The position numbers and the translations under genes were made by a program. Below are positions 17,649-25,462 of a stretch of 64,000 nt of DNA, piece by piece. The notes beneath the pieces were generated by a model that was given only the letters and a program-made list of their open reading frames with translations, searched no databases and was not told the DNA's origin. How positions within the stretch are numbered: the first letter of the stretch is position 1; every line of letters begins with the position of its first letter. The stretch is from Pseudooceanicola sediminis (GTDB taxonomy: Bacteria; Pseudomonadota; Alphaproteobacteria; Rhodobacterales; Rhodobacteraceae). The stretch is from positions 158,941-222,940 of the forward strand of contig NZ_QWJJ01000008.1 in assembly GCF_003575965.1 (NCBI RefSeq). Reading direction: 5' to 3'.

Positions 17649-18410
17649 ATGGGGGCTCCCTTGCCAGACGTCATCCAGACCGCCGTTGTCACCGGGGCCG
17701 CCAGCGGTGTCGGTGCCCGTATCGCCCGCGCGCTGCACGCCGCGGGGTTCCGGGTTGTCATCTCAGATATCGATTCCGAGGGCGCATCGGCACTGGCGAC
17801 GGACCTCGACCTGGCCGGTGAAACCGCCGTCACCGCGACGCTGGATGTGTCCAAACCCGAGCATTTTCAAGAAGTTCTGGACAAGGTCATCGACCGATGG
17901 GGATCGTGCGAAGTGCTGGTGAACAACGCCGCACTGACCAAGGCGCAACCCGTGCTCGACATCGCACCTGAGGATTTCAACAGGATCCTGACGGTCAACG
18001 CGGGCGGCACCTTTGCGGGCAGCCAGATCTTCGGGCGGCACTTCAAGGACCGCGGCTATGGCCGCATCATCAACATGGCCAGCCTGGCCGGACAGAACGG
18101 CGGCACCACCACGGGCGCGCATTACGCCGCCTCCAAGGGCGCGATCATGACATTGACCAAGGTGTTTGCCCGCGACCTCGCCCCCTTTGGCATCACCTGT
18201 AACGCCATCGCGCCCGGTCCGCTGGACAGCCCGATGGTGCATGACCTGGTCCCGGCGGACAAGATGCCGGGAATGCTGGCCAATATCCCCGCCGGGCAGT
18301 TGGGCGACCCGGCCTTTGTCGCCAACCTCGTGGCCCTGCTTGCCGGTCCCGCGGCCAGTTTCGTCACCGGCGCCTGCTGGGACGTCAACGGCGGCCTGTT
18401 CATGCGCTGA
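17649..18410 (+). CDS. iacE: short-chain dehydrogenase/reductase (IacE-like)
   Basis: 253-residue classical SDR. The cofactor motif TGAASGVG lies near residues 15-22, NNAA follows, and the catalytic Y159-x3-K163 is in YAASKG, with the serine in the NMASLAG strand. Family members use NAD(H) or NADP(H) to oxidise alcohols or reduce ketones. In iac clusters IacE acts on an early oxidised indole-acetate intermediate; this assignment rests on synteny. The ATG one base after the beta-subunit stop is used; a TTG at 17661 with GGGGGC before it is an alternative. Confidence 0.82.
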   Translation: MGAPLPDVIQTAVVTGAASGVGARIARALHAAGFRVVISDIDSEGASALATDLDLAGETAVTATLDVSKPEHFQEVLDKVIDRWGSCEVLVNNAALTKAQPVLDIAPEDFNRILTVNAGGTFAGSQIFGRHFKDRGYGRIINMASLAGQNGGTTTGAHYAASKGAIMTLTKVFARDLAPFGITCNAIAPGPLDSPMVHDLVPADKMPGMLANIPAGQLGDPAFVANLVALLAGPAASFVTGACWDVNGGLFMR

Positions 18411-18426
18411 GGCGGAAAGAAGACCT

Positions 18427-19383
18427 ATGACCACCGAGACCCTGACACTGATGATCGCGGAACGCCTTGACGACAAAGGCGATATCATGCGGCTGACCCT
18501 GACGGACCCGACAGGCGCGCCCCTTCCCCCCGTCACGGCGGGGGCGCATATCGACGTGCTGGTCGCCACCGACAGCGATACGATGTGGCGACAGTATTCC
18601 CTGGCGGGCGATCCCGCGGATCGCAGCAACTGGACGCTGGGCATCCTGAAGGAACCCGCCAGCCGCGGCGGCTCGGTCGCGCTGCACGATATCGCCCGCA
18701 AGGGGGCCGAGCTGCGCATCACCGGGCCGCGCAACCACTTCGGCCTGGTCGAGGCAGACAAGACCTACCTCTACGGCGGGGGCGTCGGCGTTACTCCGAT
18801 GCTTGCAATGGCGTATGAGTTGCACGCCAGGGGTGCCGCATTCGAACTGCACTACTGCACCCGCAGCGCCGATCGTGCCGCCTTTGACGACCTCCTCCGA
18901 GCCGCACCCTTTGCCGAGTCTGTCCACCAGCATCACGACGACGCAGAGAGCAAGTTCAACACCGACGCGCTGCCCGACCCCGCCGACGACACCCATCTGT
19001 ATATCTGCGGCCCCGAAGGGTTCATGTCCTGGCTGATCGGCGCGGCCGAGGCCCGGGGCCATGCCTCGGCCCACATACATCGCGAATATTTCTCGGCAGA
19101 CGTGGACGTCACGGGCGACACCTTCGAAGTCGAGGCCCGCGCCTCTGGCATCACCGTCACCGTAGGCGAGGGCGAATCCATCGTCACAGCCCTTGCACGA
19201 AGCGGCATCTCGGTAGAAGTGAAGTGTGAGGAAGGCATTTGCGGCACCTGCCTGACCGATGTTCTTGAGGGAGAGCCGGACCACCGCGATCATTTCCTCA
19301 CCGATGAAGAAAAGGCGGACAACAGCGAGATGTGCCTGTGCTGCTCGCGCGCGAACTCTGCGCGACTGGTGCTGGATATCTGA
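18427..19383 (+). CDS. iacF: ferredoxin reductase component of the Rieske oxygenase (IacF-like)
   Basis: 318-residue electron-transfer protein of the vanillate-demethylase/phthalate-dioxygenase reductase type. Domains in order: flavin-binding barrel with RQYSLAGDP, NAD(H)-binding domain with YGGGVGVTPM and CGPEGFM, then a C-terminal plant-type [2Fe-2S] domain with C267, C272, C275 and a final cysteine in MCLCCSR. It would pass electrons from NADH to the Rieske centre of the oxygenase coded upstream. The start ATG at 18427 follows GGCGGAAAGAAG. No stand-alone ferredoxin gene is needed or present. Confidence 0.87.
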   Translation: MTTETLTLMIAERLDDKGDIMRLTLTDPTGAPLPPVTAGAHIDVLVATDSDTMWRQYSLAGDPADRSNWTLGILKEPASRGGSVALHDIARKGAELRITGPRNHFGLVEADKTYLYGGGVGVTPMLAMAYELHARGAAFELHYCTRSADRAAFDDLLRAAPFAESVHQHHDDAESKFNTDALPDPADDTHLYICGPEGFMSWLIGAAEARGHASAHIHREYFSADVDVTGDTFEVEARASGITVTVGEGESIVTALARSGISVEVKCEEGICGTCLTDVLEGEPDHRDHFLTDEEKADNSEMCLCCSRANSARLVLDI

Positions 19384-19392
19384 GGAATGATC

Positions 19393-19920
19393 ATGACCGA
19401 CAGCCCACCCCCACCCGAGCACAAAAAACCGACCGAGGCGGAGGTTCAGACCTTTCGCGAAGGTATGGCCCGCCTCGGCGCCGCCATCACCATCCTGACA
19501 ACCGATGGCCCTGCGGGCAAACATGGCATGACGGCCTCGGCCGTGTGCTCGGTGACGGACAGCCCGCCGACCCTGCTGGTGTGCATCAACAAATCGAACC
19601 GCAGCCATGACATCATCGAAAAGAACGGCGTGATTGCCGTGAACGTCCTGGGCGGGCGGCATCGTGAGCTTTCGGCCGCCTTTGCCAGCAAGAAGAGCGA
19701 GGAGGCACGTTTCGCCGGTGGCGTCTGGCGCACGATGGCCACCGGCAGCCCTTTGCTGACGGATGCGCCTGTCGCCTTCGATTGCAAGATCACGGACAGC
19801 AACACCGTTGGGTCCCACACCGTCTTCTTTTGCGAGGTGCAGGCGATGGAACTGGCGAAAGGTCAGGCGGAAACCCTGATTTGGTTCGGTCGTGACTTTC
19901 ACCACCTGACGGCGATCTGA
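19393..19920 (+). CDS. iacG: NAD(P)H:flavin reductase (IacG-like)
   Basis: 175-residue protein of the FMN-binding split-barrel flavin reductase family (HpaC/DszD-like). Signature segments are the MTASAVCSVTDSPPTLLV core and the GSHTVFFCEV strand. It makes free reduced flavin for a two-component monooxygenase, here most likely the IacA-like enzyme at 14046. The second ATG (19393) is preferred because GAGGA lies six bases upstream; an ATG at 19387 overlaps that site. It is the last gene of the operon, 18 bases from the convergent regulator stop. Confidence 0.85.
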   Translation: MTDSPPPPEHKKPTEAEVQTFREGMARLGAAITILTTDGPAGKHGMTASAVCSVTDSPPTLLVCINKSNRSHDIIEKNGVIAVNVLGGRHRELSAAFASKKSEEARFAGGVWRTMATGSPLLTDAPVAFDCKITDSNTVGSHTVFFCEVQAMELAKGQAETLIWFGRDFHHLTAI

Positions 19921-19938
19921 CCCATGATCCCGGCGCGC

Positions 19939-20421
19939 TCAATACTCTCCCAAACGGTGAAAAACGCGCTCCATCAGGGTGTTGAGGGTGCGCTGTTCTT
20001 CTGCATCCAGATCCTGAAACGCCCCGGCAAACACCAGATCGGCAATCGCGCGGGCCTCGCGGCGGCGCGCGTCGCCCAGCGGCGTCAGGGTCACCTCGGT
20101 TACGCGGGCATCGGTCGGTCGGGCGCGCGTTGTCACCAGACCATCGGCCACCATCCGCTGGATGATCTTGGTGGCCGTGTTCAACTTGATGATGCAGACC
20201 TCCGCGATCTCGGACACGCTCATGTGCTCGTCCTCGAACAGGGACATCAGCACACGCCAGCGCGGCACGTCCAGACCGATCGCCTTCAGCCGCTTTTCCA
20301 TCGTCATGAAGTAGCGTGCCGAGGTGCGGGTCAGCCAATAGAACGGCCAGTCCTGCTTGCGGAATCGGCCCTCGCTCGCATCGGTATCCTGCGCATCTTT
20401 CTTGTCGATCGGATCGCTCAT
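19939..20421 (-). CDS. iacR: MarR-family transcriptional regulator (IacR-like)
   Basis: 160-residue winged-helix repressor of the MarR family. The recognition region is VSEIAEVCIIKLNTATKIIQ and the wing carries the expected charged DARVTEVTLTPLG segment; flanking helices form the dimer interface. MarR proteins in auxin-degrading bacteria (IacR) repress the catabolic genes until an indole-acetate-type ligand binds. It converges on the iac-like operon and diverges from the TRAP genes, so it could control both. AGAGG before the ATG at 20421 fixes the start; a longer upstream frame exists but lacks a ribosome site. Confidence 0.82.
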   Translation of the reverse strand: MSDPIDKKDAQDTDASEGRFRKQDWPFYWLTRTSARYFMTMEKRLKAIGLDVPRWRVLMSLFEDEHMSVSEIAEVCIIKLNTATKIIQRMVADGLVTTRARPTDARVTEVTLTPLGDARRREARAIADLVFAGAFQDLDAEEQRTLNTLMERVFHRLGEY

Positions 20422-20574
20422 GCTGCCTCTTTTCTCGCCCCTACCACCCGCGCACCGTGCATCGTGACACCAAAATGATGAAGGTCGCTGACTTTCGCCA
20501 GAAAAAACCAAGAATAGTCACGTGAACATTACGATGATTTTCAGAACAACAGCAACTCAACAGGGAAACCAAAG
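20422..20574. promoter_or_regulatory. divergent iacR / TRAP control region with candidate operators
   Basis: 153 bases must hold both promoters. Candidate MarR-type site: AAGGTC-GCT-GACTTT (20481-20495), a near-perfect inverted repeat with one mismatch. A second palindrome, TCACGTGA, is at 20518-20525. The half-site AAGGTCG recurs reversed at 12831-12837 upstream of the first iac-like gene. Assigning them to IacR is inference. Confidence 0.45.
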
Positions 20575-21594
20575 ATGCTCTTCAAGAAGCTGACAATGAC
20601 GACGACTGCGGCGCTGGCGCTGTCCACCGCGGCTGCGATGGCCGACACCACGCTGACGGTGGCCAACTGGCTGCCCCCCTCGCACCCCCTCGTTTCCGAG
20701 GTGATCGTGCCAATGACCGAAGCGATCGCCGAGGCGACCGGCGGATCGGTCACCACCAACATCCTGCCCGCCCCCCTGGGGCCGCCACCTGCGCATTTCG
20801 ACTTTGCCGTCAATGGTGTGGCCGACATCACCTTCGGCGTGCAGAACTATTCGCCGGGCCGCTTCAAGACGACCAGCGTGGCTGAAATGCCCTTTCTCGG
20901 CAACAGCGCGACCGCAATGTCCGTCGCTTACTGGCGCACCTTCGAGGCGATGCTGAAACAGGCCGGTGAATACGATCAGGTCAAGGTTCTGGGCGTTTTC
21001 ACCCATGGTCCGGGCGAGATCTTCATCAAGGAGGGCGACGCCTCAAGCACCGACGTCCTCAAGGGCACCAAGATGCGCGTCGGCGGTGGTCTGATCAACG
21101 AAGTCACTACCCAGCTGGGCGCCGTACCCGTAGAAGGCCCCTCCTCCAAGGCGTACGAACTGCTTAGCCAGGGCGTGGCCGACGGGATCTTCTTTCCCTA
21201 CGAATCCGTCAACTCCTTCGGCCTGATCCCGCAACTGACCAAGGGGATCGACGTGCCCGGCGGCCTCTACAACACGTCGTTCTTCGTCGTGATGAACAAG
21301 GCCAAATGGGACAGCCTGACCAGCGAAGAGCAGGCCGAGATCGACAGCGTCACCGGTGAATCGCTGGCCCGGCTTGCCGGCCAGATGTGGGACAGCGCCG
21401 ACGCCAAGGGCAAGGCGGCGATGGACGGCAAGATCGAAATCACCACGGCGACCGACGACCAGATGGTTGCCTGGACAGATGCGCTCGCCCCCGTGATCAA
21501 GGAAAAGATGGATGAAATCGCGTCGACCGGTGTCGACGCCGAAGCAGCCATGAAGATGATGGAAGACGAAATCGCCAAGGTCGAGGCCGAATGA
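20575..21594 (+). CDS. TRAP transporter substrate-binding protein (DctP family)
   Basis: 339-residue periplasmic solute receptor. A signal peptide (basic MLFKKL, hydrophobic core, cleavage after AAAMA) is followed by the mature TTLTVANWLPPSHP start typical of DctP proteins. The QLGAVPVEGP and DGIFFPYESV stretches lie in the family core, where an arginine normally binds the ligand carboxylate (the likely site here is KMRVGGG). Such receptors bind organic acids, including aromatic ones. Being divergent from iacR, the likely cargo is indole-3-acetate or a related aromatic acid; that is inference. It overlaps the small permease gene by ATGA. Confidence 0.88.
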   Translation: MLFKKLTMTTTAALALSTAAAMADTTLTVANWLPPSHPLVSEVIVPMTEAIAEATGGSVTTNILPAPLGPPPAHFDFAVNGVADITFGVQNYSPGRFKTTSVAEMPFLGNSATAMSVAYWRTFEAMLKQAGEYDQVKVLGVFTHGPGEIFIKEGDASSTDVLKGTKMRVGGGLINEVTTQLGAVPVEGPSSKAYELLSQGVADGIFFPYESVNSFGLIPQLTKGIDVPGGLYNTSFFVVMNKAKWDSLTSEEQAEIDSVTGESLARLAGQMWDSADAKGKAAMDGKIEITTATDDQMVAWTDALAPVIKEKMDEIASTGVDAEAAMKMMEDEIAKVEAE

Positions 21595-22142
21595 GCCCCA
21601 ATCCTGCCGAACATTTCGCAGCGGGTCCGGAGGCAGCAATGTCTCCGGCTCCCGGCAAACGGACCAGCGCGTTCAGCATCTGGCCCCGGCGCATTCTGGC
21701 CTGGGTATGCGGTGCGATCCTGCTGGTGCTGATGACACTGACCGTCGTCGACGTGATCGGTCGCTACATCTTCAACGCTCCGCTGATCGGGTCCACCGAA
21801 TTGACCGAGGTGCTGCTGGTGTCGGTGATCTTCATCGGTCTGCCCGCCGTCTGCATGGACGATGAACATGTCACCGTCGATCTGGTGACCTCGCAGATGC
21901 CCGCGTGGGTTCATCCCTTCCGAAAAGCACTGCTGGCGCTGATCTCCGCCACGATCTTTGGCGTCATCTCCTGGCGGCTCTGGATCTACGGCAGCCAGAT
22001 CGCGGGCTATCACGGCGTCACCAATTCGCTGCGGATTCCCGTCGGGCCTTTCGCATGGCTCTGCTCGGTCTGTGCCGCCGTGGCCGTCGTCATCACGCTC
22101 TACGTCGCCGCCCGTGATCTGCGCCGTGCTCTCAGGGCCTGA
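21591..22142 (+). CDS. TRAP transporter small permease (DctQ family)
   Basis: 183-residue inner-membrane subunit with four predicted helices: about 35-57, 70-92, 110-132 and 147-168. Conserved DctQ features include the DVIGRYIFN segment after helix 1 and the PRRILAW lead-in. A 30-residue polar N-terminal extension is longer than usual. It pairs with the large permease downstream, and the start overlaps the receptor stop (ATGA), so the three subunits should be made together. Confidence 0.85.
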   Translation: MSPNPAEHFAAGPEAAMSPAPGKRTSAFSIWPRRILAWVCGAILLVLMTLTVVDVIGRYIFNAPLIGSTELTEVLLVSVIFIGLPAVCMDDEHVTVDLVTSQMPAWVHPFRKALLALISATIFGVISWRLWIYGSQIAGYHGVTNSLRIPVGPFAWLCSVCAAVAVVITLYVAARDLRRALRA

Positions 22143-22194
22143 CCCTGCGCGGCGCTGATCCCCTCAAGCCCTGAACATCGAGACGTTTTCCCCC

Positions 22195-23493
22195 ATGGAA
22201 CTTCTAGCCAACTGGCCCGTCGGCATGGCCGCCCTGTTTGTCCTGCTGCTCGTGGGCCTGCCGATTTCCATAGCCCTGACGCTGATCGGCCTGCTCGGCA
22301 CGGTCTCGATCATAGGGTGGAGCCCGGCCCTGTCGCTGCTGGGCACGACCTTCTTCGACCAGGGCAAGAACTACTCCCTGTCGGTGCTGCCGCTGTTCCT
22401 GCTGATGGGCAACTTCGTGGTGCAATCTGGCATCGCAAGAGAGCTGTACGAGGCCGCCCATGCCTGGTTGCGCCATCGCAAGGGCGGTCTGGCCCTGGCC
22501 ACCGTCATCGCCTGCGGCGGCTTTTCCTCGGTCTGCGGCTCTTCCATGGCGACGGCGGCGACGATGGCACGGATCTCGCTGCCCTCTATGCGCCGCTATG
22601 GCTATCCAGATGATCTGTCGACCGCCTCGATCGCGGCTGGCGGCACGTTGGGCATCCTGATCCCGCCATCGGTGATCCTTGTCTTCTATGGCATCATGAC
22701 CCAGCAGGACATCGGCAAACTGTTCCTGGCGGGGATCGTGCCCGGCCTGCTGGGCATCCTCGGCTATACGACCGCCGTCTGGATCTCCGTGCGGTTTCGC
22801 GGCATCGACCTTGCAACCGAACCCAAGCTGCCCCTGCGCGACCGCCTGCGCGCCCTCAAGGGGACCCTGGGCGCAATCATTTTGTTCATCTTCGTCATGG
22901 GCGGCATCTACCTTGGCGTGTTCACCCCGACCGAAAGCGCCGGGATGGGCGCTGCGGGGGCCCTGCTCTTGACGATCCTGTCAGGCAAATTCTCGGTCTC
23001 ATCGGCCTTCGTGACGCTGTTCGACGCGGCGAAAACAACGGCGATGATGTTTTTCATCCTGTTTGGCGCACTGACCTTTACCAACTATGTCAACTTCAGC
23101 GGCATGACCGCCGACATGCAGGCCTTTGTCACCTTTTTCGGAGACGGGCCGACCTCCGTGATCCTGACCATCCTGGTGATTTACCTGGTTCTCGGCTGCG
23201 TCCTCGAGGGGCTTTCGATGATCATGCTGACAGTTCCGATCTTCTATCCGGTTGTCGCGGCGCAGGGGTTCGACCTGATCTGGTTTGGCGTCTTCGTCGT
23301 GGTGATCACCGAAATATCCTACATCACTCCGCCGGTTGGCATGAACGCCTTCGTATTGCGCTCAGTGGTCAAGGACGTCCAGTTGAGCACGATATTTCGG
23401 GGTCTCGTCCCCTTCGTACTGATGGATATCGTGCGGATCGTCTTGTTGATCCTGGTGCCTGGACTGGTTCTGTTCCTGCCCAACAGCATGTAG
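22195..23493 (+). CDS. TRAP transporter large permease (DctM family)
   Basis: 432-residue ion-coupled permease with about twelve membrane segments, the transport core of the tripartite system. Family hallmarks seen are the GLPISIALTLIG start, the SGSS-like turn near CGGFSSVCGSSMATAATM, the GGTLGILIPPSVILVFYG loop and the late VVITEISYITPPVGMN segment. Length is normal. The 52-base gap from the small permease lacks a clear terminator, so it is probably co-transcribed. A tRNA gene follows 56 bases later. Confidence 0.88.
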   Translation: MELLANWPVGMAALFVLLLVGLPISIALTLIGLLGTVSIIGWSPALSLLGTTFFDQGKNYSLSVLPLFLLMGNFVVQSGIARELYEAAHAWLRHRKGGLALATVIACGGFSSVCGSSMATAATMARISLPSMRRYGYPDDLSTASIAAGGTLGILIPPSVILVFYGIMTQQDIGKLFLAGIVPGLLGILGYTTAVWISVRFRGIDLATEPKLPLRDRLRALKGTLGAIILFIFVMGGIYLGVFTPTESAGMGAAGALLLTILSGKFSVSSAFVTLFDAAKTTAMMFFILFGALTFTNYVNFSGMTADMQAFVTFFGDGPTSVILTILVIYLVLGCVLEGLSMIMLTVPIFYPVVAAQGFDLIWFGVFVVVITEISYITPPVGMNAFVLRSVVKDVQLSTIFRGLVPFVLMDIVRIVLLILVPGLVLFLPNSM

Positions 23494-23549
23494 CGGGCGC
23501 TCTGCCTCTTGACCGTGCTTTGCCCATGAAATATGTGCTCTCAGCAAGA

Positions 23550-23623
23550 GCGGGTATGGTGTAATGGTAGCGCCCTAGCCTTCCAAGCTAGTCGTGCGGG
23601 TTCGATTCCCGCTACCCGCTCCA
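23550..23623 (+). tRNA. tRNA-Gly (anticodon TCC)
   Basis: Complete cloverleaf of 74 bases with encoded CCA. The acceptor stem is GCGGGTA with TACCCGC and a T discriminator; the anticodon arm CTAGC-CTTCCAA-GCTAG gives anticodon TCC; the T-arm GCGGG-TTCGATT-CCCGC is perfect. It reads GGA and, with a modified wobble base, other glycine codons. No integrase or att duplication was seen beside it. Confidence 0.97.
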
Positions 23624-23802
23624 GGATTTCCCTCCTGACACAGTCTGACGGCACGGATCACGACGTTGGCAAAAGCCGACACTCTGGCTCCGTGCCGAAT
23701 TTCCCCGGCTCACCCTAGACAGTCCCCTCCTAAAAGCGCTCGTGCTGAAACCCGCCGCTGCGCAGGTGCAACGCGCTGGCATCAGTTCGGAAACAGACGA
23801 AA

Positions 23803-23835
23803 ATCGCCCGCGACAGCCTATGCTGCGCGGGCGAT
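23803..23835 (-). terminator. intrinsic terminator of the minus-strand envelope-protein pair
   Basis: ATCGCCCGCG (23803-23812) pairs with CGCGGGCGAT (23826-23835). Read on the minus strand the stem is followed by TTTTCG, so it ends transcription of the genes at 23890-24658. Confidence 0.75.
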
Positions 23836-23889
23836 GTGCTTTGTCGTCAACTCAGATGCCGTCAGTCGCAACCACCGCAATGGTCGCCG

Positions 23890-24291
23890 TCAGCGATAGT
23901 CCGGGTATTGCGGCGGCGGGGGGGGCGGCGGCGGCGGAGGAGTCGGTGCAGGCTTGCGCGCAGCACCCGCAGCAACCCCGGCACCGACGCCTTGCATCAG
24001 CGCCGCGATCAGCCCAGTCATCGACGCGGCAGCGGGGGGAGGCGCCGCCGTGGTATGCGCCATCGGGACGGGACGCGTGCGCGCGCTCAGTGCCAGAAAG
24101 ATCAGGCCAAGCCCGAAATAGGCACAGCCGATCACCAAGGCGGCAAACAGCGCGTCATGCGTCTGCGCCAGGTAGATCCAGGCGGCCACCGTCAGGAAAC
24201 CCAGACCGATGGACATCAGGATCAACGCCCCGAGGGAATATCCCGCCCGGCGCACCATCCGCGAAATGGAGTATCTGAGAGATCCGAACAT
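23890..24291 (-). CDS. YqjE/holin-like membrane protein with proline-rich tail
   Basis: 133-residue inner-membrane protein with two helices (about 18-40 and 46-68) separated by a short loop, as in the phage-holin-superfamily/YqjE proteins (PF07332). After a small Ala/Gly-rich amphipathic stretch, the C terminus holds ten consecutive prolines and ends QYPDYR. It starts seven bases after the DUF883 gene stop. The YqjD-YqjE pair is known as an inner-membrane, ribosome-associated, stationary-phase module in enterobacteria; a similar role here is only inferred. Confidence 0.7.
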   Translation of the reverse strand: MFGSLRYSISRMVRRAGYSLGALILMSIGLGFLTVAAWIYLAQTHDALFAALVIGCAYFGLGLIFLALSARTRPVPMAHTTAAPPPAAASMTGLIAALMQGVGAGVAAGAARKPAPTPPPPPPPPPPQYPDYR

Positions 24292-24298
24292 TCAGCCC

Positions 24299-24658
24299 TC
24301 AGCGCCGCGCCATCAGCAGGCCGATCAAAAAGCCGACGCCGCTGGCGATGGCAACCGAGGCTGCGGGATTTTCACGAACACGGTCTTCTGCGGTCGCGTA
24401 GGCCTGGCGCGCCTGCGCATCGGCATAGGCAAGACCCGCCTCTGCTTCACCGCGCACCTGCTCCGCCTTGGCGCGGGCAGCACCGCTCAGATGCGCACCC
24501 TGCGCCTTGCCGTATTCGGTCAGTGCACGGGTCAGTTCGGCGACGTCTTTCTGCACGGCCTCGAGTTGCGCCTGGATCACAGCGGTATCGGGGCTGTCTT
24601 TTTTCGCGTCCGAAGTGGTCGTGGGTTTCGCGCCAGTGGCTGTTGTCGGTTGTGCCAT
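24299..24658 (-). CDS. DUF883 family protein (ElaB/YqjD-like)
   Basis: 119-residue protein with a long heptad-rich helix (about 30-95) and a C-terminal membrane anchor, VAIASGVGFLIGLLMARR, preceded by the conserved RVRENPAAS motif of the ElaB/YqjD family. In E. coli these tail-anchored proteins bind ribosomes on entry to stationary phase. AAGGAGG eight bases before the ATG at 24658 sets the start, eleven codons inside the longest frame. It is the promoter-proximal gene of the two-gene unit. Confidence 0.82.
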   Translation of the reverse strand: MAQPTTATGAKPTTTSDAKKDSPDTAVIQAQLEAVQKDVAELTRALTEYGKAQGAHLSGAARAKAEQVRGEAEAGLAYADAQARQAYATAEDRVRENPAASVAIASGVGFLIGLLMARR

Positions 24659-24994
24659 CGTGTCATCCTCCTTGGAGACATTTGAATTCACGGATCAACG
24701 CTTTGCCTGACGCATTGTTCCATTTTAGCGCCTCATATGCACGCCTTTCCTGCGGCGTTGGCCGGTGTGGTGCCGTCGTCAGCAGGGCACCAGGCGTGGC
24801 CCGTCTGCGATGTGGGCGTTAACGGCCCTGCCGCCGCTGCACATGTCGCTCCTCTTCGCAGGCCGTATCTGGGGGCAGATGTCGGAATTCGGCAGGGACG
24901 GCAAATTCTTACCGGATGCGGCAACGAACAGCCCCGCCGTCGCCTCGCTGGCAATGTCATGGGGATGTGACCGTAACATGGCGCTCCGCAGCCG
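24659..24994. other. gene-free interval
   Basis: 336 bases between two minus-strand units. It should hold the promoter of the DUF883 gene (about 24660-24760) and the 3' end region of the DUF1992 gene. Short reading frames in it have no ribosome sites or recognisable products, and I see no repeat or strong hairpin. Confidence 0.5.
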
Positions 24995-25303
24995 CTATCT
25001 TGTCCAGGATTTGCGCGCAATATCGATCCGGGCCTCCAGCATCGACATGTCACGCAGAATGTCCCGGCGGCGTGTCCGGTCGCCCTCTCCCCGCAACTCT
25101 TCGCGCAGGCGGCGCAGCTCACGTGACAGACTGACGAATTCGGGCACGCCCCCTGCCTCGTGTACAAGACGGTTCAACAGGGCGTTTTCCGGGTCATCCT
25201 GCGTCGTCAGCGGCTTGCCCGCCCCGGGCAGATCATCGAATGCTCCGCGCGCCTCGGCTTCGGCGATCCGGGCATTGATCAGGTCAATCAGCGGGTGATC
25301 CAT
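24995..25303 (-). CDS. DUF1992 (DnaJ-C28-like) domain protein
   Basis: 102-residue soluble protein that is essentially a single DUF1992 domain: the N-terminal IDLINARIAEAEARGAFDDL segment, the LPGAGKPL turn, and an arginine/glutamate-rich helix. The domain is also found in DNAJC28 and enterobacterial YhdN. Its molecular function is not established. It appears to be a single-gene unit. The ATG at 25303 has GGAG-type purines upstream (GGAGACGCTGA). Confidence 0.85.
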   Translation of the reverse strand: MDHPLIDLINARIAEAEARGAFDDLPGAGKPLTTQDDPENALLNRLVHEAGGVPEFVSLSRELRRLREELRGEGDRTRRRDILRDMSMLEARIDIARKSWTR

Positions 25304-25405
25304 TCAGCGTCTCCTCGGAGCACCGCCCCTCATGGCATGTGGGCGAGTTTGGCAAAATACGTCCGCGCGTCAATGCGCAAACATCTGCACGCCCCAGAAC
25401 GCAAA

Positions 25406-25433
25406 ATCCCCGCCCGGCTGCCCGGGCGGGGAT
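25406..25433 (-). terminator. intrinsic terminator of the 5'-nucleotidase gene
   Basis: ATCCCCGCCCGG (25406-25417) pairs with CCGGGCGGGGAT (25422-25433) around a four-base loop. On the minus strand the stem runs into TTTTGC, 30 bases past the gene's stop. Confidence 0.85.
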
Positions 25434-25462
25434 GATCGGCGTGCGCAATTAGCCACGTGCCC

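Noticed and set aside
23550-23623. tRNA-Gly as a possible integration site of a genomic island
   Set aside because: No integrase gene and no repeated tRNA 3' end within the window.
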